64,000 nt of DNA from Paenibacillus cookii (GCF_018333375.1 NZ_BORW01000009.1:113584-177583); one strand, 5' to 3'. Numbered from the stretch's first letter, positions 10,893 through 20,204 are shown. Notes: generated by a model from the sequence alone, not told the origin. Numbers and translations are program-made.

Positions 10893-10927
10893 AAAAAAGG
10901 ACGTATCCGGTTTACCCGGAATACGCC
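10893..10927 (-). terminator. Intrinsic terminator after hsp20
   Basis: On the minus strand an imperfect stem built on CGTAT-CCGG and CCGG-TACG around a short GTAAA loop is followed by six T residues. It lies just after the hsp20 stop and separates it from the PKS operon. Confidence 0.65.
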
Positions 10928-10951
10928 CCATCATGTGTATCCATTCGAAAC

Positions 10952-11389
10952 TTATTCAACGGAAATGCGTTTCGTGCCGTCCGTATCCTGCGCTTTTTTC
11001 GGAATTTCGATGCGGAGCACGCCGTTTTCCAGTTTGGCCCGCACCCCGTTCCCGTCTGCGCGGTCAAGATAGAACCGGCGGACGAATTCGCCGTAATGAC
11101 GCTCGCGGCGGATCACTTTTTGATCCTCGTCTTTCGTTTCGAACATGTCGTTTCGTTTGGCGGAAATGATCAATTCATCCTTCTTAAGTTCGATTCGGAT
11201 ATCGTCTTTCTCGAAGCCCGGAAGTTCCGCGTCGACGTAATACGCCTTTTCGGTTTCGCGAAGATCCGCGCAGAATGGTTTCGTGCCGAATTCGGTTACT
11301 CCGAAGGAATCGAATATATCGTTAAAAGATTTCATCATGCTGTTAAAGAAGACGTCGCTTCTCCGTTGGAAAGGAATCAAATCAAACAT
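10952..11389 (-). CDS. Hsp20/alpha-crystallin small heat-shock protein
   Basis: A 145-residue ATP-independent chaperone of the cytoplasm. The alpha-crystallin domain spans about residues 40 to 135 with AYYVDAELPGFEKDDIRIEL, the FVRRFYLDRADGNGVRAKLENGVLRIEIPK region, and a C-terminal tail. ATG at 11389 (MFDLIPFQRRSD) has a near-perfect AAAGGAGG site, so the longer upstream frame is not used. Two tandem CtsR-type boxes about 190 to 230 bp upstream suggest heat-shock control. Confidence 0.93.
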   Translation of the reverse strand: MFDLIPFQRRSDVFFNSMMKSFNDIFDSFGVTEFGTKPFCADLRETEKAYYVDAELPGFEKDDIRIELKKDELIISAKRNDMFETKDEDQKVIRRERHYGEFVRRFYLDRADGNGVRAKLENGVLRIEIPKKAQDTDGTKRISVE

Positions 11390-11574
11390 ATCGTGTTCCT
11401 CCTTTGGTTTATGAATTTGCAAAATCGGCCTTCATTGCCGGCCAACCTGCGCAATATTTCGGTTCATTCGGCGATGAACCTTACAGTTATATTGTACGTT
11501 TCTTGCAGCTTTCGGGCAAAGCCGATCTTGTATGAAATCCGGCGGTTTTAAGCGGTAGAAGGCGAATTTGAGAA

Positions 11575-11591
11575 TTTGACTTTATCTGACT
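11575..11591 (-). promoter_or_regulatory. CtsR-type heptad repeat, site 2
   Basis: Minus strand AGTCAGA-TAA-AGTCAAA fits the CtsR operator RGTCAAA-NAN-RGTCAAA with one mismatch. It is 9 bp from the perfect site at 11601 to 11617, both upstream of hsp20. Confidence 0.55.
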
Positions 11592-11600
11592 TTAATTGTC

Positions 11601-11617
11601 TTTGACTTTCTTTGACT
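11601..11617 (-). promoter_or_regulatory. CtsR-type heptad repeat, site 1
   Basis: Minus strand AGTCAAA-GAA-AGTCAAA fits the CtsR consensus RGTCAAA-NAN-RGTCAAA exactly. A possible promoter (TTTGCC, 18 bp, TACAAT) lies about 100 bp further towards hsp20. CtsR represses clp and some hsp20 genes in Bacillota; here control of hsp20 is inferred from position. Confidence 0.65.
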
Positions 11618-11631
11618 TTTATGGACGCATG

Positions 11632-11669
11632 AAAAAACGCCTGCCTTCGGATGAAGCGCAGACGTTTTG
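11632..11669 (-). terminator. Intrinsic terminator after pepF
   Basis: On the minus strand an imperfect stem pairs AAAACG-N-CTGC with GCAG-N-CGTTTT and ends in a run of six T. It lies about 50 bp downstream of the pepF stop. Confidence 0.55.
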
Positions 11670-11716
11670 GGGTTGTTGCAAATTTTGAATCCACCCGGAC
11701 TCTATAGGAGGCCGGA

Positions 11717-13411
11717 TTAAAGAACGGAATCGTCCACCTGGTTGAGCCAGTTTTCAATGTCTCCGATGACCGACGCCACGCAGCCGTCTTCAAACGGCGA
11801 CTTCAAGCCCGCGTATTCGACCAAGCCCGTAAACGATTGGCTTCCGCCCGCTTTGCAGAGCTTCAAGTAATCGGCCCAGGCAGCCTTGTAGTCTTCGTTC
11901 ATGCGCTTCCAGAATTGGAATGCGCACAGCTGCGCCAGCGTGTAGTCGATGTAATAAAACGGCGATTGGAAAATATGGCCCTGCTTATGCCAGAATCCGC
12001 CGCGTTCCAGATAATCGTTGTCTCCGAAATTGCGGTGAGGCAGGTATTTCTTCTCGATTTCGCGCCAGGCCTGCTTCCGCTCCGCCGGGGTCGCATCCGG
12101 ATTCTCATACACAAAGTGCTGGAATTCGTCGACGGACACGCCGTAAGGAACAAACAGAAGCGCGCTGCTCAAATGATCGAATTTGTATTTTTCCGTGTCT
12201 TCCTCGAAGAACAGATTCATCCAAGGCCAAGTGAAAAACTCCATGCTCATGGAGTGGATTTCTGCTGCTTCGTACGTCGGCCAGTGGTATTCCGGCACCT
12301 CGAAATGGCGGCTGGAATATACCTGGAACGCATGGCCCGCTTCGTGCGTGAGTACGTCGATGTCTCCGGACGTGCCGTTGAAGTTCGAGAAAATAAACGG
12401 CGCGCCGTATTTGCTGATGTACGTGCAATAACCTCCGCCCTGCTTGCCTTTCTTGCTGACGAGATCCATGAGTCCGTTTTCCACCATAAAGTCGAAAAAT
12501 TCCTTCGTTTCAGGCGACAGCTCGGAATACATTTTTACGCCGCGTTCCAAAATCCAGTCCGGATCTCCTTTAGGCGCGGCATTTCCGGTTTTGAAACTGA
12601 AACCGTCGTCGTAGATGTACAATTGATCCACGCCGATCCGCTGACGTTGGCGTTCTTTGAGCCGGGTTGCTACCGGAACGATATGCTCGAGAACCTGCTT
12701 GCGGAAATTGGCGACCATTTCGGCGTTGTAATCCGTGCGGTTCATCCGTACGTAAGCCAGCTCGACGAAGTTTTTGTAGCCCAGCTTATGCGCGATGCGC
12801 GTGCGCACCTTGACGAGCTCGTCATAGATGCGGTCGAAATCCGCCTCATGTTCGGCCATGAACCGGTAGCGGGCTTCCGATGCCCGGCGGCGCACATCGC
12901 GGTCCGTCGACAGTTCGAACGGAGTGAGTTGGGTCAGCGTGCGTTCTTCGCCTTCAAACGGAATTTTCGCGGAGGCGATCAGCTGCGCATATTCGGTGGC
13001 CAGCTTATTCTCCAGTTGGAGGTCTTCGATGATCTCGGGACTGAACGTTTTGAGGGCCAGCTCGGCGAGCTGGAACAGTTGGGTGCCCCATTTGGCCTCA
13101 AGCTCCGCCCTGAATTTGGAATTTACCAGCGCACGGTAAAAATCGGTTATGTATTCCTGATAGATTGGCACGACTTCGTCAATATAGTCCTGTTCGGCTT
13201 TGTAAAACGGATCGTTCGTATCGACCGAATGGCGGACCGTTACGATCTGTGCCATCGAATCCACTTCCCCGCGGAGATGGTTGATCTCGGACAAAACCTG
13301 CTCCTGATCTTCCAGCCGCTCGGCGGATTCGAACCGTTGCACGAGCTGTCCGAACTGTTCCTTGATCGACTCGATATCCGGACGCTCATATTTGTATTCG
13401 CTGAATTTCAT
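11717..13411 (-). CDS. pepF: M3-family oligoendopeptidase F
   Basis: A 564-residue cytoplasmic zinc metallopeptidase that degrades short peptides. The M3 zinc site LTHEAGHAFQVYSSRH lies near residue 375, with the downstream Glu in PTYEAAEIHSMSMEFF. Length and the N-terminal helical domain fit PepF. ATG at 13411 (MKFSEYKYERPD) follows GAGAGGAAG, so I do not use the upstream extension; a perfect TATAAT (13448 to 13453) lies about 40 bp before this start. It is the last recognisable housekeeping gene before the island. Confidence 0.93.
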   Translation of the reverse strand: MKFSEYKYERPDIESIKEQFGQLVQRFESAERLEDQEQVLSEINHLRGEVDSMAQIVTVRHSVDTNDPFYKAEQDYIDEVVPIYQEYITDFYRALVNSKFRAELEAKWGTQLFQLAELALKTFSPEIIEDLQLENKLATEYAQLIASAKIPFEGEERTLTQLTPFELSTDRDVRRRASEARYRFMAEHEADFDRIYDELVKVRTRIAHKLGYKNFVELAYVRMNRTDYNAEMVANFRKQVLEHIVPVATRLKERQRQRIGVDQLYIYDDGFSFKTGNAAPKGDPDWILERGVKMYSELSPETKEFFDFMVENGLMDLVSKKGKQGGGYCTYISKYGAPFIFSNFNGTSGDIDVLTHEAGHAFQVYSSRHFEVPEYHWPTYEAAEIHSMSMEFFTWPWMNLFFEEDTEKYKFDHLSSALLFVPYGVSVDEFQHFVYENPDATPAERKQAWREIEKKYLPHRNFGDNDYLERGGFWHKQGHIFQSPFYYIDYTLAQLCAFQFWKRMNEDYKAAWADYLKLCKAGGSQSFTGLVEYAGLKSPFEDGCVASVIGDIENWLNQVDDSVL

Positions 13412-13518
13412 TCGTTGACACTTCCTCTCATCCTTAGGATCATGTCTATTATACATGGAGATGAGAAGAAGATTCTACCACCGTTCAAAAAAAATTTAAT
13501 GTTGACTTTCTTCAGCCG

Positions 13519-13650
13519 TCAGCCCGCTGACCATAAAAGCACGATGACCGCGAGTTGGACGCTGAAAAATAATCCGAGAAGCAGGAGAACGATGATAGCC
13601 AGCAATTTCCCTACAGTAAAAGCTAGTTTTTTCCAATTGATATGTTTCAC
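13519..13650 (-). CDS. 43-residue single-span membrane peptide at the island junction
   Basis: GTG at 13650 preceded by a GGGAGG-like site opens a 43-codon frame: a short Lys-rich N terminus (VKHINWKK), then about 28 strongly hydrophobic residues (LLAIIVLLLLGLFFSVQLAV). The composition is typical of small Bacillota membrane peptides. It lies 107 bp upstream of pepF in the same direction and begins 18 bp from the recombinase stop, so its original promoter may have been replaced by the insertion. I cannot name the family. Confidence 0.5.
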   Translation of the reverse strand: MKHINWKKLAFTVGKLLAIIVLLLLGLFFSVQLAVIVLLWSAG

Positions 13651-13667
13651 CCTTCCAGCCTCCCGAA

Positions 13668-15311
13668 TCATACAATTTCTTGAGGTTGTGAACACGAAAC
13701 GATGTCGACTTCATGCTGAATAAATTGTTGGCGTTTTAACTCATCTAGTGCTCCGACTGCAGTAATCTGTACTTCGTTCCCGTCGTATCGGATAATGATT
13801 TCATCAACCAACATCTCTACAATATGGCGCTTTTCCTCAAGGGTAAGCTCACCACCGGCGCTCTCGATAAAGTTTCGGACAGCCTTGGAGACCTCGGCAA
13901 TCCGATTGGCCGATATTTCCTTCTCCGCTTGTTCAGACAGCTGCTTTTCGTACCCCGCAAGCTCCTGCTCCAGCGTCCTCAGTCCGGCATTGATTTTTTG
14001 CATTTCTGTGAGCATCTCCTGCTCATCGATGACCTCCCGCTTGAACATGATTTTGATTTTTTCCTTTTCCTTCTCCTTCTGCTCCAGTTGACGTTTGATG
14101 TGGTCCGCGGCGGATTGAAGTTCCAGGTTAATCTCATTCGATTTGCTTTGCAGTCTTTCCATATAATCATCGGGATCCGACAATGTCTCCAAGATCAGCT
14201 TCCAGACGTAATGGTCCAGCATATCGGCGCGTAACGTTTGAGTCGGGCACTTCTCAACTCCTTCACCGTACTTCTTCGGGAATAGGTTCGGACACCTATA
14301 GCAGGTATAACGGATCTTTTCTCCCGTTTCTTTATTTACTCGGCCTGTATAAGTAGTTGCTTGCCACATTCTGCCGCAATGCCCACACCGGATCATGGAT
14401 TTTAACAAATACTCATACTTTACATTTCCTGACCGTTTCATGTTTTTCTCTTTCTGCACCTGGGCTAATTCGAACAGATTCGGGTCAATGATACTTGGCA
14501 CGGTAACCTCGATCCAATCCTTCTCCTCGCGAAAGGAATATGTTTTTTTCGGTGTACCGTTCTTGGTTTTCTCCCCGCGAATCTTCCGGGTTTCTCTACG
14601 ATTGTAATAGAATTTGCCGATGTATACCTCTGAAGTAAGGACCCTTCGAATAGAACTGGCGCTCCAGTTCCTGCTTTCCCCCCGTTTGGGTACCGCCCCT
14701 AAGGAATAGAGTCGATCCCCGATTTCACGAAGCGTATAGTTCTCATGAACATACCAGTGGTATATCTTCCGGACAAATTCGGCTTCCTGCTCATTGATAA
14801 TCAAAGTATTTTCATGAAGGTCATATCCATAGGGAGCCACACGCATGGGCATGATCTTCTTATCTTTTTCCACCGCTTTAAGTCTTCCGCGTACCGTCCG
14901 CTTCTTGATTAAAGACAACTCGTATTGTGCTATGGAACTCATCAGGTTGAAAAAAAGCTGCCCTTCCGGCGTATTCCGGTATTCCGTGTCCACGAACACC
15001 AGCTCGATATTGCTCCGCTCCAGCTCACGGCAAAGGATTAATTTATCCGTCAAGTCCCTGGTCAACCGGTCGGGGTGGGTAACAATCAAGCGACGGACCA
15101 GCCCTTGCGCAACATCTTGTCTGAATTCATTCATGGCGGGCCGATCGATATCTTCACCTGTGAATCCTTCTTCGCGATAAACTTTGATCATGGATTCGGG
15201 AATTCCCAAGTCTTTCGCTTTCCGCATGCAAATCTCAATTTGTGCAGCAAGGCTTGTGCCCTCTGATGCTTGCATGCCTGTAGAAACCCTTGGATATATG
15301 GCCGTATACAT
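13668..15311 (-). CDS. Large serine recombinase (site-specific integrase family)
   Basis: A 547-residue recombinase. The N-terminal catalytic domain starts YTAIYPRVST, with the nucleophilic Ser at about residue 10, and continues with VTHPDRLTRDLTDKL. Next come a recombinase domain (VAPYGYD... RRVLTSEVYIGKFYYNRRE), a zinc ribbon (MIRCGHCGRMW... CYRC) and a long coiled coil at about residues 390 to 480, all standard for large serine integrases. ATG at 15311 (MYTAIYPRVS) fits the fold better than the upstream start. It lies exactly at the boundary between core genes and island, so it may have brought in part of the island. An intact attachment site pair was not found. Confidence 0.9.
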   Translation of the reverse strand: MYTAIYPRVSTGMQASEGTSLAAQIEICMRKAKDLGIPESMIKVYREEGFTGEDIDRPAMNEFRQDVAQGLVRRLIVTHPDRLTRDLTDKLILCRELERSNIELVFVDTEYRNTPEGQLFFNLMSSIAQYELSLIKKRTVRGRLKAVEKDKKIMPMRVAPYGYDLHENTLIINEQEAEFVRKIYHWYVHENYTLREIGDRLYSLGAVPKRGESRNWSASSIRRVLTSEVYIGKFYYNRRETRKIRGEKTKNGTPKKTYSFREEKDWIEVTVPSIIDPNLFELAQVQKEKNMKRSGNVKYEYLLKSMIRCGHCGRMWQATTYTGRVNKETGEKIRYTCYRCPNLFPKKYGEGVEKCPTQTLRADMLDHYVWKLILETLSDPDDYMERLQSKSNEINLELQSAADHIKRQLEQKEKEKEKIKIMFKREVIDEQEMLTEMQKINAGLRTLEQELAGYEKQLSEQAEKEISANRIAEVSKAVRNFIESAGGELTLEEKRHIVEMLVDEIIIRYDGNEVQITAVGALDELKRQQFIQHEVDIVSCSQPQEIV

Positions 15312-15384
15312 GGAGGTTCGCTCTTCTCCTTTCTTATCACTATCACTTTCCAGTATGGACAAAGAGAGAAACAAAAAAACCGGC

Positions 15385-15537
15385 TTATTCAGTCGGTTTC
15401 AAGATCAAACGCTTTAGGATGTAATCGATAACGGCATTTTTGGCCTCTGCAGCGGATAAGGTGTTTGAGACTTGAACTGAATCACTACATAAAGTATGAG
15501 GCACATATACGATTTTGATTGTCGGCATTCGCTCCAT
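15385..15537 (-). CDS. Small protein of unknown function beside recombinase
   Basis: Fifty residues starting MERMPTIKIVYVPH and ending KRLILKPTE, with GAGGTG about 7 nt before ATG at 15537. A GTG at 15585, overlapping the upstream gene by 4 bp, would give 66 residues. It lies 73 bp upstream of the recombinase on the same strand. I do not recognise the family; its place next to the integrase suggests an accessory or directionality role, but nothing in the sequence shows this. Confidence 0.5.
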   Translation of the reverse strand: MERMPTIKIVYVPHTLCSDSVQVSNTLSAAEAKNAVIDYILKRLILKPTE

Positions 15538-15581
15538 ACTTTTCACCTCAATACACCTTATTCCGTCTGCGGTTTGTCCTA

Positions 15582-16343
15582 TCACAATCGCATGTCGTTT
15601 TGGATATACTTGAACTCCGATTCCATGATTCGAACAATAGCCGATTCATGATCCGCCCCAATGAATGTCCAGTACCGGTACCCAGGCACAACGGATTGGG
15701 TAATGAAGCCAGACCATTTGAAGGACGTCGACTTTAGCCCGGACATGAGTTGGTCCAAACTCAATAAGTTAGCTTGATAAAGATCAACGACGATCACATC
15801 CGCTCGTGATTCCAAACGGATATAACATTCTTGATCCGTGCTTGCCTGGATGGCATATCCATTCACATTTCTATTTCGGCCTTCAGCCATTCTCAATAAC
15901 GGGATTATGTCTTTCATATGAGTTAATGCTATCCCACTAAAATCATAATTTTTGAAGTTCCATCGCTCTACAACAGACCCATCCTTATAAACCCAATCAA
16001 AAGGTACGCGGTGGATGATGCCAAATTGGGCTAGCAGCTCATTGGTAAATCTTCTTCTATATTTCACTGGATGATATAGGTCAGAAATCGTTGAAGAAGA
16101 ATCCGAAAAATCCCCCAGCAAGAGTGTTCTTAGCTCCACCGTCCTTAAAGCAAAAGCCTGAATCAATGCTCTTCGACGATTAGGCAAGGAGAGCTTCCGC
16201 AGCAGAATTCCGAAAGTTAGTGGGTCAGTAGCTGCTAGTTGCTTAACCTCATACCAGTCTTGATCATGCCTGCTGATATAAGTGATTTCATCTATTTCAT
16301 CCTTGATGAATTGGAAAGCCAGTTGAAGAAGATCTACCTTCAA
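15582..16343 (-). CDS. Protein of unknown function upstream of recombinase
   Basis: A 253-residue soluble protein with a mixed alpha/beta composition and no motif I recognise. It starts from TTG at 16343, about 11 nt after GGAGGG; no ATG gives a similar length. Aromatic-rich segments such as FKWSGFITQSVVPGYRYWTFIG occur near the C terminus. It overlaps the next gene by 4 bp, so the three genes down to the recombinase probably form one operon. It may be cargo of the recombinase element. Confidence 0.6.
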   Translation of the reverse strand: MKVDLLQLAFQFIKDEIDEITYISRHDQDWYEVKQLAATDPLTFGILLRKLSLPNRRRALIQAFALRTVELRTLLLGDFSDSSSTISDLYHPVKYRRRFTNELLAQFGIIHRVPFDWVYKDGSVVERWNFKNYDFSGIALTHMKDIIPLLRMAEGRNRNVNGYAIQASTDQECYIRLESRADVIVVDLYQANLLSLDQLMSGLKSTSFKWSGFITQSVVPGYRYWTFIGADHESAIVRIMESEFKYIQNDMRL

Positions 16344-16398
16344 CCTAAGCTTTACCCTCCATCAGCTTAATCCCGTATCAAGGCATCCATCATCATCT

Positions 16399-16412
16399 CT
16401 CCATATATGGAG
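16399..16412. repeat. Palindrome CTCCATATATGGAG
   Basis: A perfect 14-bp palindrome in the 267-bp gap between divergent genes. Together with 16472 to 16487 it forms a pair of CTCCA-N4-TGGAGCA sites whose centres are 74 bp apart, about seven helical turns. They could be operators or recombinase binding sites. Confidence 0.55.
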
Positions 16413-16471
16413 CAGATTCTTGTTTCTTTCGACCGAAATCCTCGCACAACCCGAAAATCCAACGTGTTTTT

Positions 16472-16487
16472 GCTCCAAATGTGGAGC
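16472..16487. repeat. Inverted repeat GCTCCA-N4-TGGAGC
   Basis: Perfect 6-bp arms around AATG, sharing the CTCCA-N4-TGGAGCA core with the palindrome at 16399. It lies upstream of the recombinase trio. Confidence 0.55.
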
Positions 16488-16610
16488 AACCGGGACAGAA
16501 GTTAAAGCAAATGATACCTTTACATCAATGATGAGGGTCACCGGACCCCACCTCCTTTCTAAGCAAAAACTGCGGTCTGAACGGTCGAACTAACAGAATC
16601 TGAGGGAGAG

Positions 16611-18124
16611 ATGCAGATGGATAGCGATCAGGATATTAGAGATATGGATATATTCCGATCAGATCATTGGAAGCAAAATGCGAAAACTATTGCAGAGATT
16701 GCTTCTTATGAGAACTCTACTTCGCAAGAATGTTTACAAACTGTCCCAACTGGCAATCATGATATTAAGAGTCTTAGTTGGGAGAAGGTGCTCACGTTCT
16801 TGAATACCATGTATGCATTTCGTTGGCCTGAAGAGGACGTCGAGATATGTTCACCAGAAAGTGGTTCTCTTGCATTAAATGAATGGATCTTTTCAACCCA
16901 GATTCAAGGCAAAATCTTTGCCCCCGTGCTACTGGATTACCTTGATAATAAAAAGTCGATCAAATCCACCAGCTACTTTTCTTTGATGGAATACGCACTA
17001 GAGCTCATTGATTTTTTTAAAACCCGTTATGGGCTTGATGCTAGATCCATTCAAAACAAAGAATTGGCAAATAAAGATGCACTTATTAATTTCATTGAGC
17101 ATTCTTCCTACAATTTCGTTCAACGTGACATGATTCTAGCAATAGCTCGCAAATTAATCTCTAATGGGTTCGAATTAAAGAAATCAACAAACGGTATTTC
17201 TACAAAAAAGAGGACTCAAGATATAAATCATCCCGCTATCACTGCGCATATTAAAGATTTACACCGTTCAGGAGTCAAGGAAAAAAGCGTTAACGGTAAA
17301 TATAAAATCAGTTACGCCCTATTTTTAAACTGGTTGAATAAAACATACGTTCAGTTCCAGAGCACTTCATGCGATGAATTACCATTGTCATTAGTTACTG
17401 AGGAGCATCTACTCGAATTCAAGCAATATTTACTCCGTTTAGAAAAGAAAGGGATCTATATCAAGCAAACGGTTAGCAATTGTTTTTACGGTATCCGATT
17501 CCTTCTGGCTAACCTCTATAAATTGGGCTGGCTTGCTAAAGACATAACAATGGATGTTACAGGAATCCCGTACGAGAGATACTATTATCGCGAGTTACCA
17601 ACAGATGCTGAACTCCAGTGTTTTTTTCATAATATCCAACTCTATTCTGATCATCCCACATTGGAACTGGCAGCCTTTGGGTTGATGCTTTGTCTCGGTT
17701 TGCGAATTCATGAAGTTGCTAACATTCGCTATCAGGATATCAATGTCGAGAATAGAACCATCTCTGTCTTCGGAAAAAACGAGAAATCGGCCATGCTACC
17801 CTTACCTGATCCGCTACAGAATTACTTTCAAAAGCTTGTTGTCAACAAAGGTCAAGATGTCCATCTGTTTGGAAACAACAGCCAATCAACTATTCGCAAA
17901 TTAAGGGCACAGTACAAACTTTATTCTTTTGTCTCGGGATGGAAATATCCAGGGGGGCCCCATTTACTGAGGCACACTTTCATCAGCAGGTTGTCGGAAC
18001 GTACAGATTCCCGTCACAATTGCTTATGTACTTGGCAAGGCATGATCGGCCAGAAATTACTGCACGATACGTCCACCGGAGCCCCAATCAATTAACAAGT
18101 GCTGTAAACAAAATCAATTACTGA
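16611..18124 (+). pseudogene. Tyrosine recombinase, first of three, frameshifted near the active site
   Basis: The intact frame codes a phage-integrase-type protein up to PHLLRHTFISRLSE (the HxxR box) near residue 460 and then reads nonsense to 18095. The expected C-terminal motifs continue in the other two frames: IPVTIAYVLG at about 18008 to 18037, then HDRPEITARYVHRSPNQL with the nucleophile Tyr from 18041 to the stop at 18124. Two single-base shifts, near 17998 and 18038, explain this. As read, the protein lacks its catalytic Tyr, so it is probably inactive unless these are sequencing errors. Start ATG follows GAGGGAGAG. The next gene begins 10 bp after the restored stop, which fits a RIT-like triplet. 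Confidence 0.7.
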
Positions 18125-18134
18125 GGAGGTTCCC

Positions 18135-19262
18135 ATGCCTAAAGTAATCAACGATACAAAGTATACCGAACTTAAAGAACAACTGAATCAGCTGTTATGT
18201 CTTTATGGTCCAGAGAAAATGCGGCAAGTTATGGAAACCTTGCCTGTCCAGACACAGCCAAAACCTAATATGCCCCCGGCAGTGCGGAACGTTTCATTTC
18301 TCGAAGCCGTTGATGCTTTCTATCAAAGCAGCAAGTTTTCTGGACTTAGCCGGACCACGCAAACAACGTATCGGTCAGAGATGAAACTTTTCCAGCAACA
18401 TGTGAAGGAAAAGTTTGGCGACGATCCGCAGTTTGAAAAGGTATCAAACGGCGAATTCTTGTCCGACTATATTAAGCTTAATGAGGATCCTAATACAAAA
18501 GCCAAGAAGTCTTCCTTTCTTCGAACCTTCATAAAGACCACATACAAAATATTCTTTGGTCATCAGGATCTCGGGGACTTGAAGACTATACTACGCGTTC
18601 GATGGTCAAACGATGACGCACCAAAAGCCTTTACTAAAGTGCAGATCGCGGAAATCTTGCAGATCGCTCAATCTCGTAACCACGATAGCCTTTACACTGC
18701 AATTATCTGGACTTTCCTTGGGAGTGGAATTCGCATAAACGAGCTCTGCCATCTAAGAATCGGTGATATCACTCCTGATACTCAAACAATCAAGGTAACA
18801 CCCAAAGGGGCTGAGAATACCAAGAAAGTCCGAAAAATCAACGAGCTCGCCTTAATGATGCTCACAGATTTTATAGAGAAAAAATACAGTCGCGCTCGCG
18901 AGGTGATGCCAGATTCCGATTATCAGAGGCTCTATATCTTCTCAAGCACTGCCGGGGATAAACCCATTACATCTAGAGCCATTCAGCAATTTATGAAACG
19001 TATTATTCGCGAGTCTCGGTCGATAAAAGAGGAAGACAAAGATCGTTTAGGTCCTCACTCTTTTCGTCATTCTTTTGCCGTTCAAGGCCTTGAAGCGGGA
19101 ATCGATATCTATACTCTTGCAAAGCTTCTCGGTCATGAATCGCTCGATAGTACGATGAAGTACTTGAGACTTTTCGACGATCAACTGCGAGACGCCATAA
19201 ACAAACACCCATTCGCTCAAGAGGTTGTTCAGAAAATAAGAGAAAGGCTGGAGAACAAATGA
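18135..19262 (+). CDS. Tyrosine recombinase, second of three
   Basis: A 375-residue DNA strand-exchange enzyme. A SAM-like N-terminal core-binding domain lies at about residues 55 to 145. The catalytic domain has the first Arg in GSGIRINELCHL (about residue 200), HSFRHSFAVQGL with the HxxR box, LLGHESLDSTMKYLRL with the Tyr nucleophile, and a C-terminal tail. The site GAGGAGG precedes ATG at 18135. Its last 4 bp overlap the start of the third recombinase. All key residues are present, so it is likely active. Confidence 0.88.
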   Translation: MPKVINDTKYTELKEQLNQLLCLYGPEKMRQVMETLPVQTQPKPNMPPAVRNVSFLEAVDAFYQSSKFSGLSRTTQTTYRSEMKLFQQHVKEKFGDDPQFEKVSNGEFLSDYIKLNEDPNTKAKKSSFLRTFIKTTYKIFFGHQDLGDLKTILRVRWSNDDAPKAFTKVQIAEILQIAQSRNHDSLYTAIIWTFLGSGIRINELCHLRIGDITPDTQTIKVTPKGAENTKKVRKINELALMMLTDFIEKKYSRAREVMPDSDYQRLYIFSSTAGDKPITSRAIQQFMKRIIRESRSIKEEDKDRLGPHSFRHSFAVQGLEAGIDIYTLAKLLGHESLDSTMKYLRLFDDQLRDAINKHPFAQEVVQKIRERLENK

Positions 19263-20200
19263 ACCGTTTATTATTGGATTCCACATACTATGCCAACTGG
19301 AAGAAGCATACTCACCTCAAGGATTCAGCAATTTACACATATAGCCGCCAGTTCATGAAGTTTGAACAATATCTGAGCTTAGACTTTGAGGGAGAATTGG
19401 ATTTCGACAAATTTTACTACGACACGGAATCTGAGACCTATCGACCTATTGATGCTGATTGCATTGATGGTTATATTCAGTTCCTGAAGCAAAATTTTCA
19501 GGCATCAAAGAATACCATTTTCAATAACATTGTTTACCTGAAACACTTCTTCACGTTACTCCACGGTCTTGGGATGATTAAAAATAACCCCATGAAAAAC
19601 TATCCGAATCCGTATTATGAACGCCGAATAATAGATCGTTCCCTCTCCATTGGTGAATGTCAACGATTATTTCAAGCAGCGCTTAAAGCCGATCCATTTG
19701 TCCGGAAGTTCTACATCCTCATATTGCTAATGTCAACGACCGCTCTTCGAAACAGGGAGATTATACAGCTATCGTACGAACAGATTGATTTTGAGCGCAA
19801 GGTTATTCTGGTGAACAAAGGGCAGAAAACCTCCTCCGAAGTCGTTTATATGCCCGATTCCCTCGTTGTTGAGTTGGAGCGTTATTTGCATCATCCGGTT
19901 GTAGAAGAATGGCGGAATTCCGGACATTCCGAGGTTTTCTTTGAAAACAATCGACCACTAACAAAAGCAGCATTAAACCGAATCATCAAGAATCTTTGCC
20001 TAGAGGCCGGCATACAAAAGACAGTCACTGCCCATAGTTTTCGACATACAACGGCATACTTGATGCAGAGCAGTGGGATTGACATTATCGCTATAAAACG
20101 ACAACTACGCCATAAGCAGTTATCAACAACTTTGCGATATGTTCCTCCAGTTGACGCTGCGAAGCTGCTGAATGACGCGTGTTCCGATCTTCTTCAATAA
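19259..20200 (+). CDS. Tyrosine recombinase, third of three
   Basis: A 313-residue tyrosine recombinase starting inside the stop of the second one. The catalytic domain contains TTALRNREIIQLSYEQID (first Arg), AHSFRHTTAYLMQSSG (HxxR), and QLRHKQLSTTLRYVPP with the Tyr nucleophile near residue 292. Three consecutive overlapping tyrosine recombinase genes are the hallmark of RIT elements; Tn554-like transposons also use recombinase pairs. No flanking terminal inverted repeats were recognised. Confidence 0.88.
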   Translation: MNRLLLDSTYYANWKKHTHLKDSAIYTYSRQFMKFEQYLSLDFEGELDFDKFYYDTESETYRPIDADCIDGYIQFLKQNFQASKNTIFNNIVYLKHFFTLLHGLGMIKNNPMKNYPNPYYERRIIDRSLSIGECQRLFQAALKADPFVRKFYILILLMSTTALRNREIIQLSYEQIDFERKVILVNKGQKTSSEVVYMPDSLVVELERYLHHPVVEEWRNSGHSEVFFENNRPLTKAALNRIIKNLCLEAGIQKTVTAHSFRHTTAYLMQSSGIDIIAIKRQLRHKQLSTTLRYVPPVDAAKLLNDACSDLLQ

Positions 20201-20204
20201 CAAC

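Noticed and set aside
13496..13714. 72-codon minus-strand frame at the island junction
   Set aside because: It lacks protein-like composition; the 43-codon hydrophobic frame on the same strand fits better.
11837..13723. Plus-strand open frame of 628 codons
   Set aside because: Antisense shadow of pepF and the junction region; no start signal or recognisable motif.
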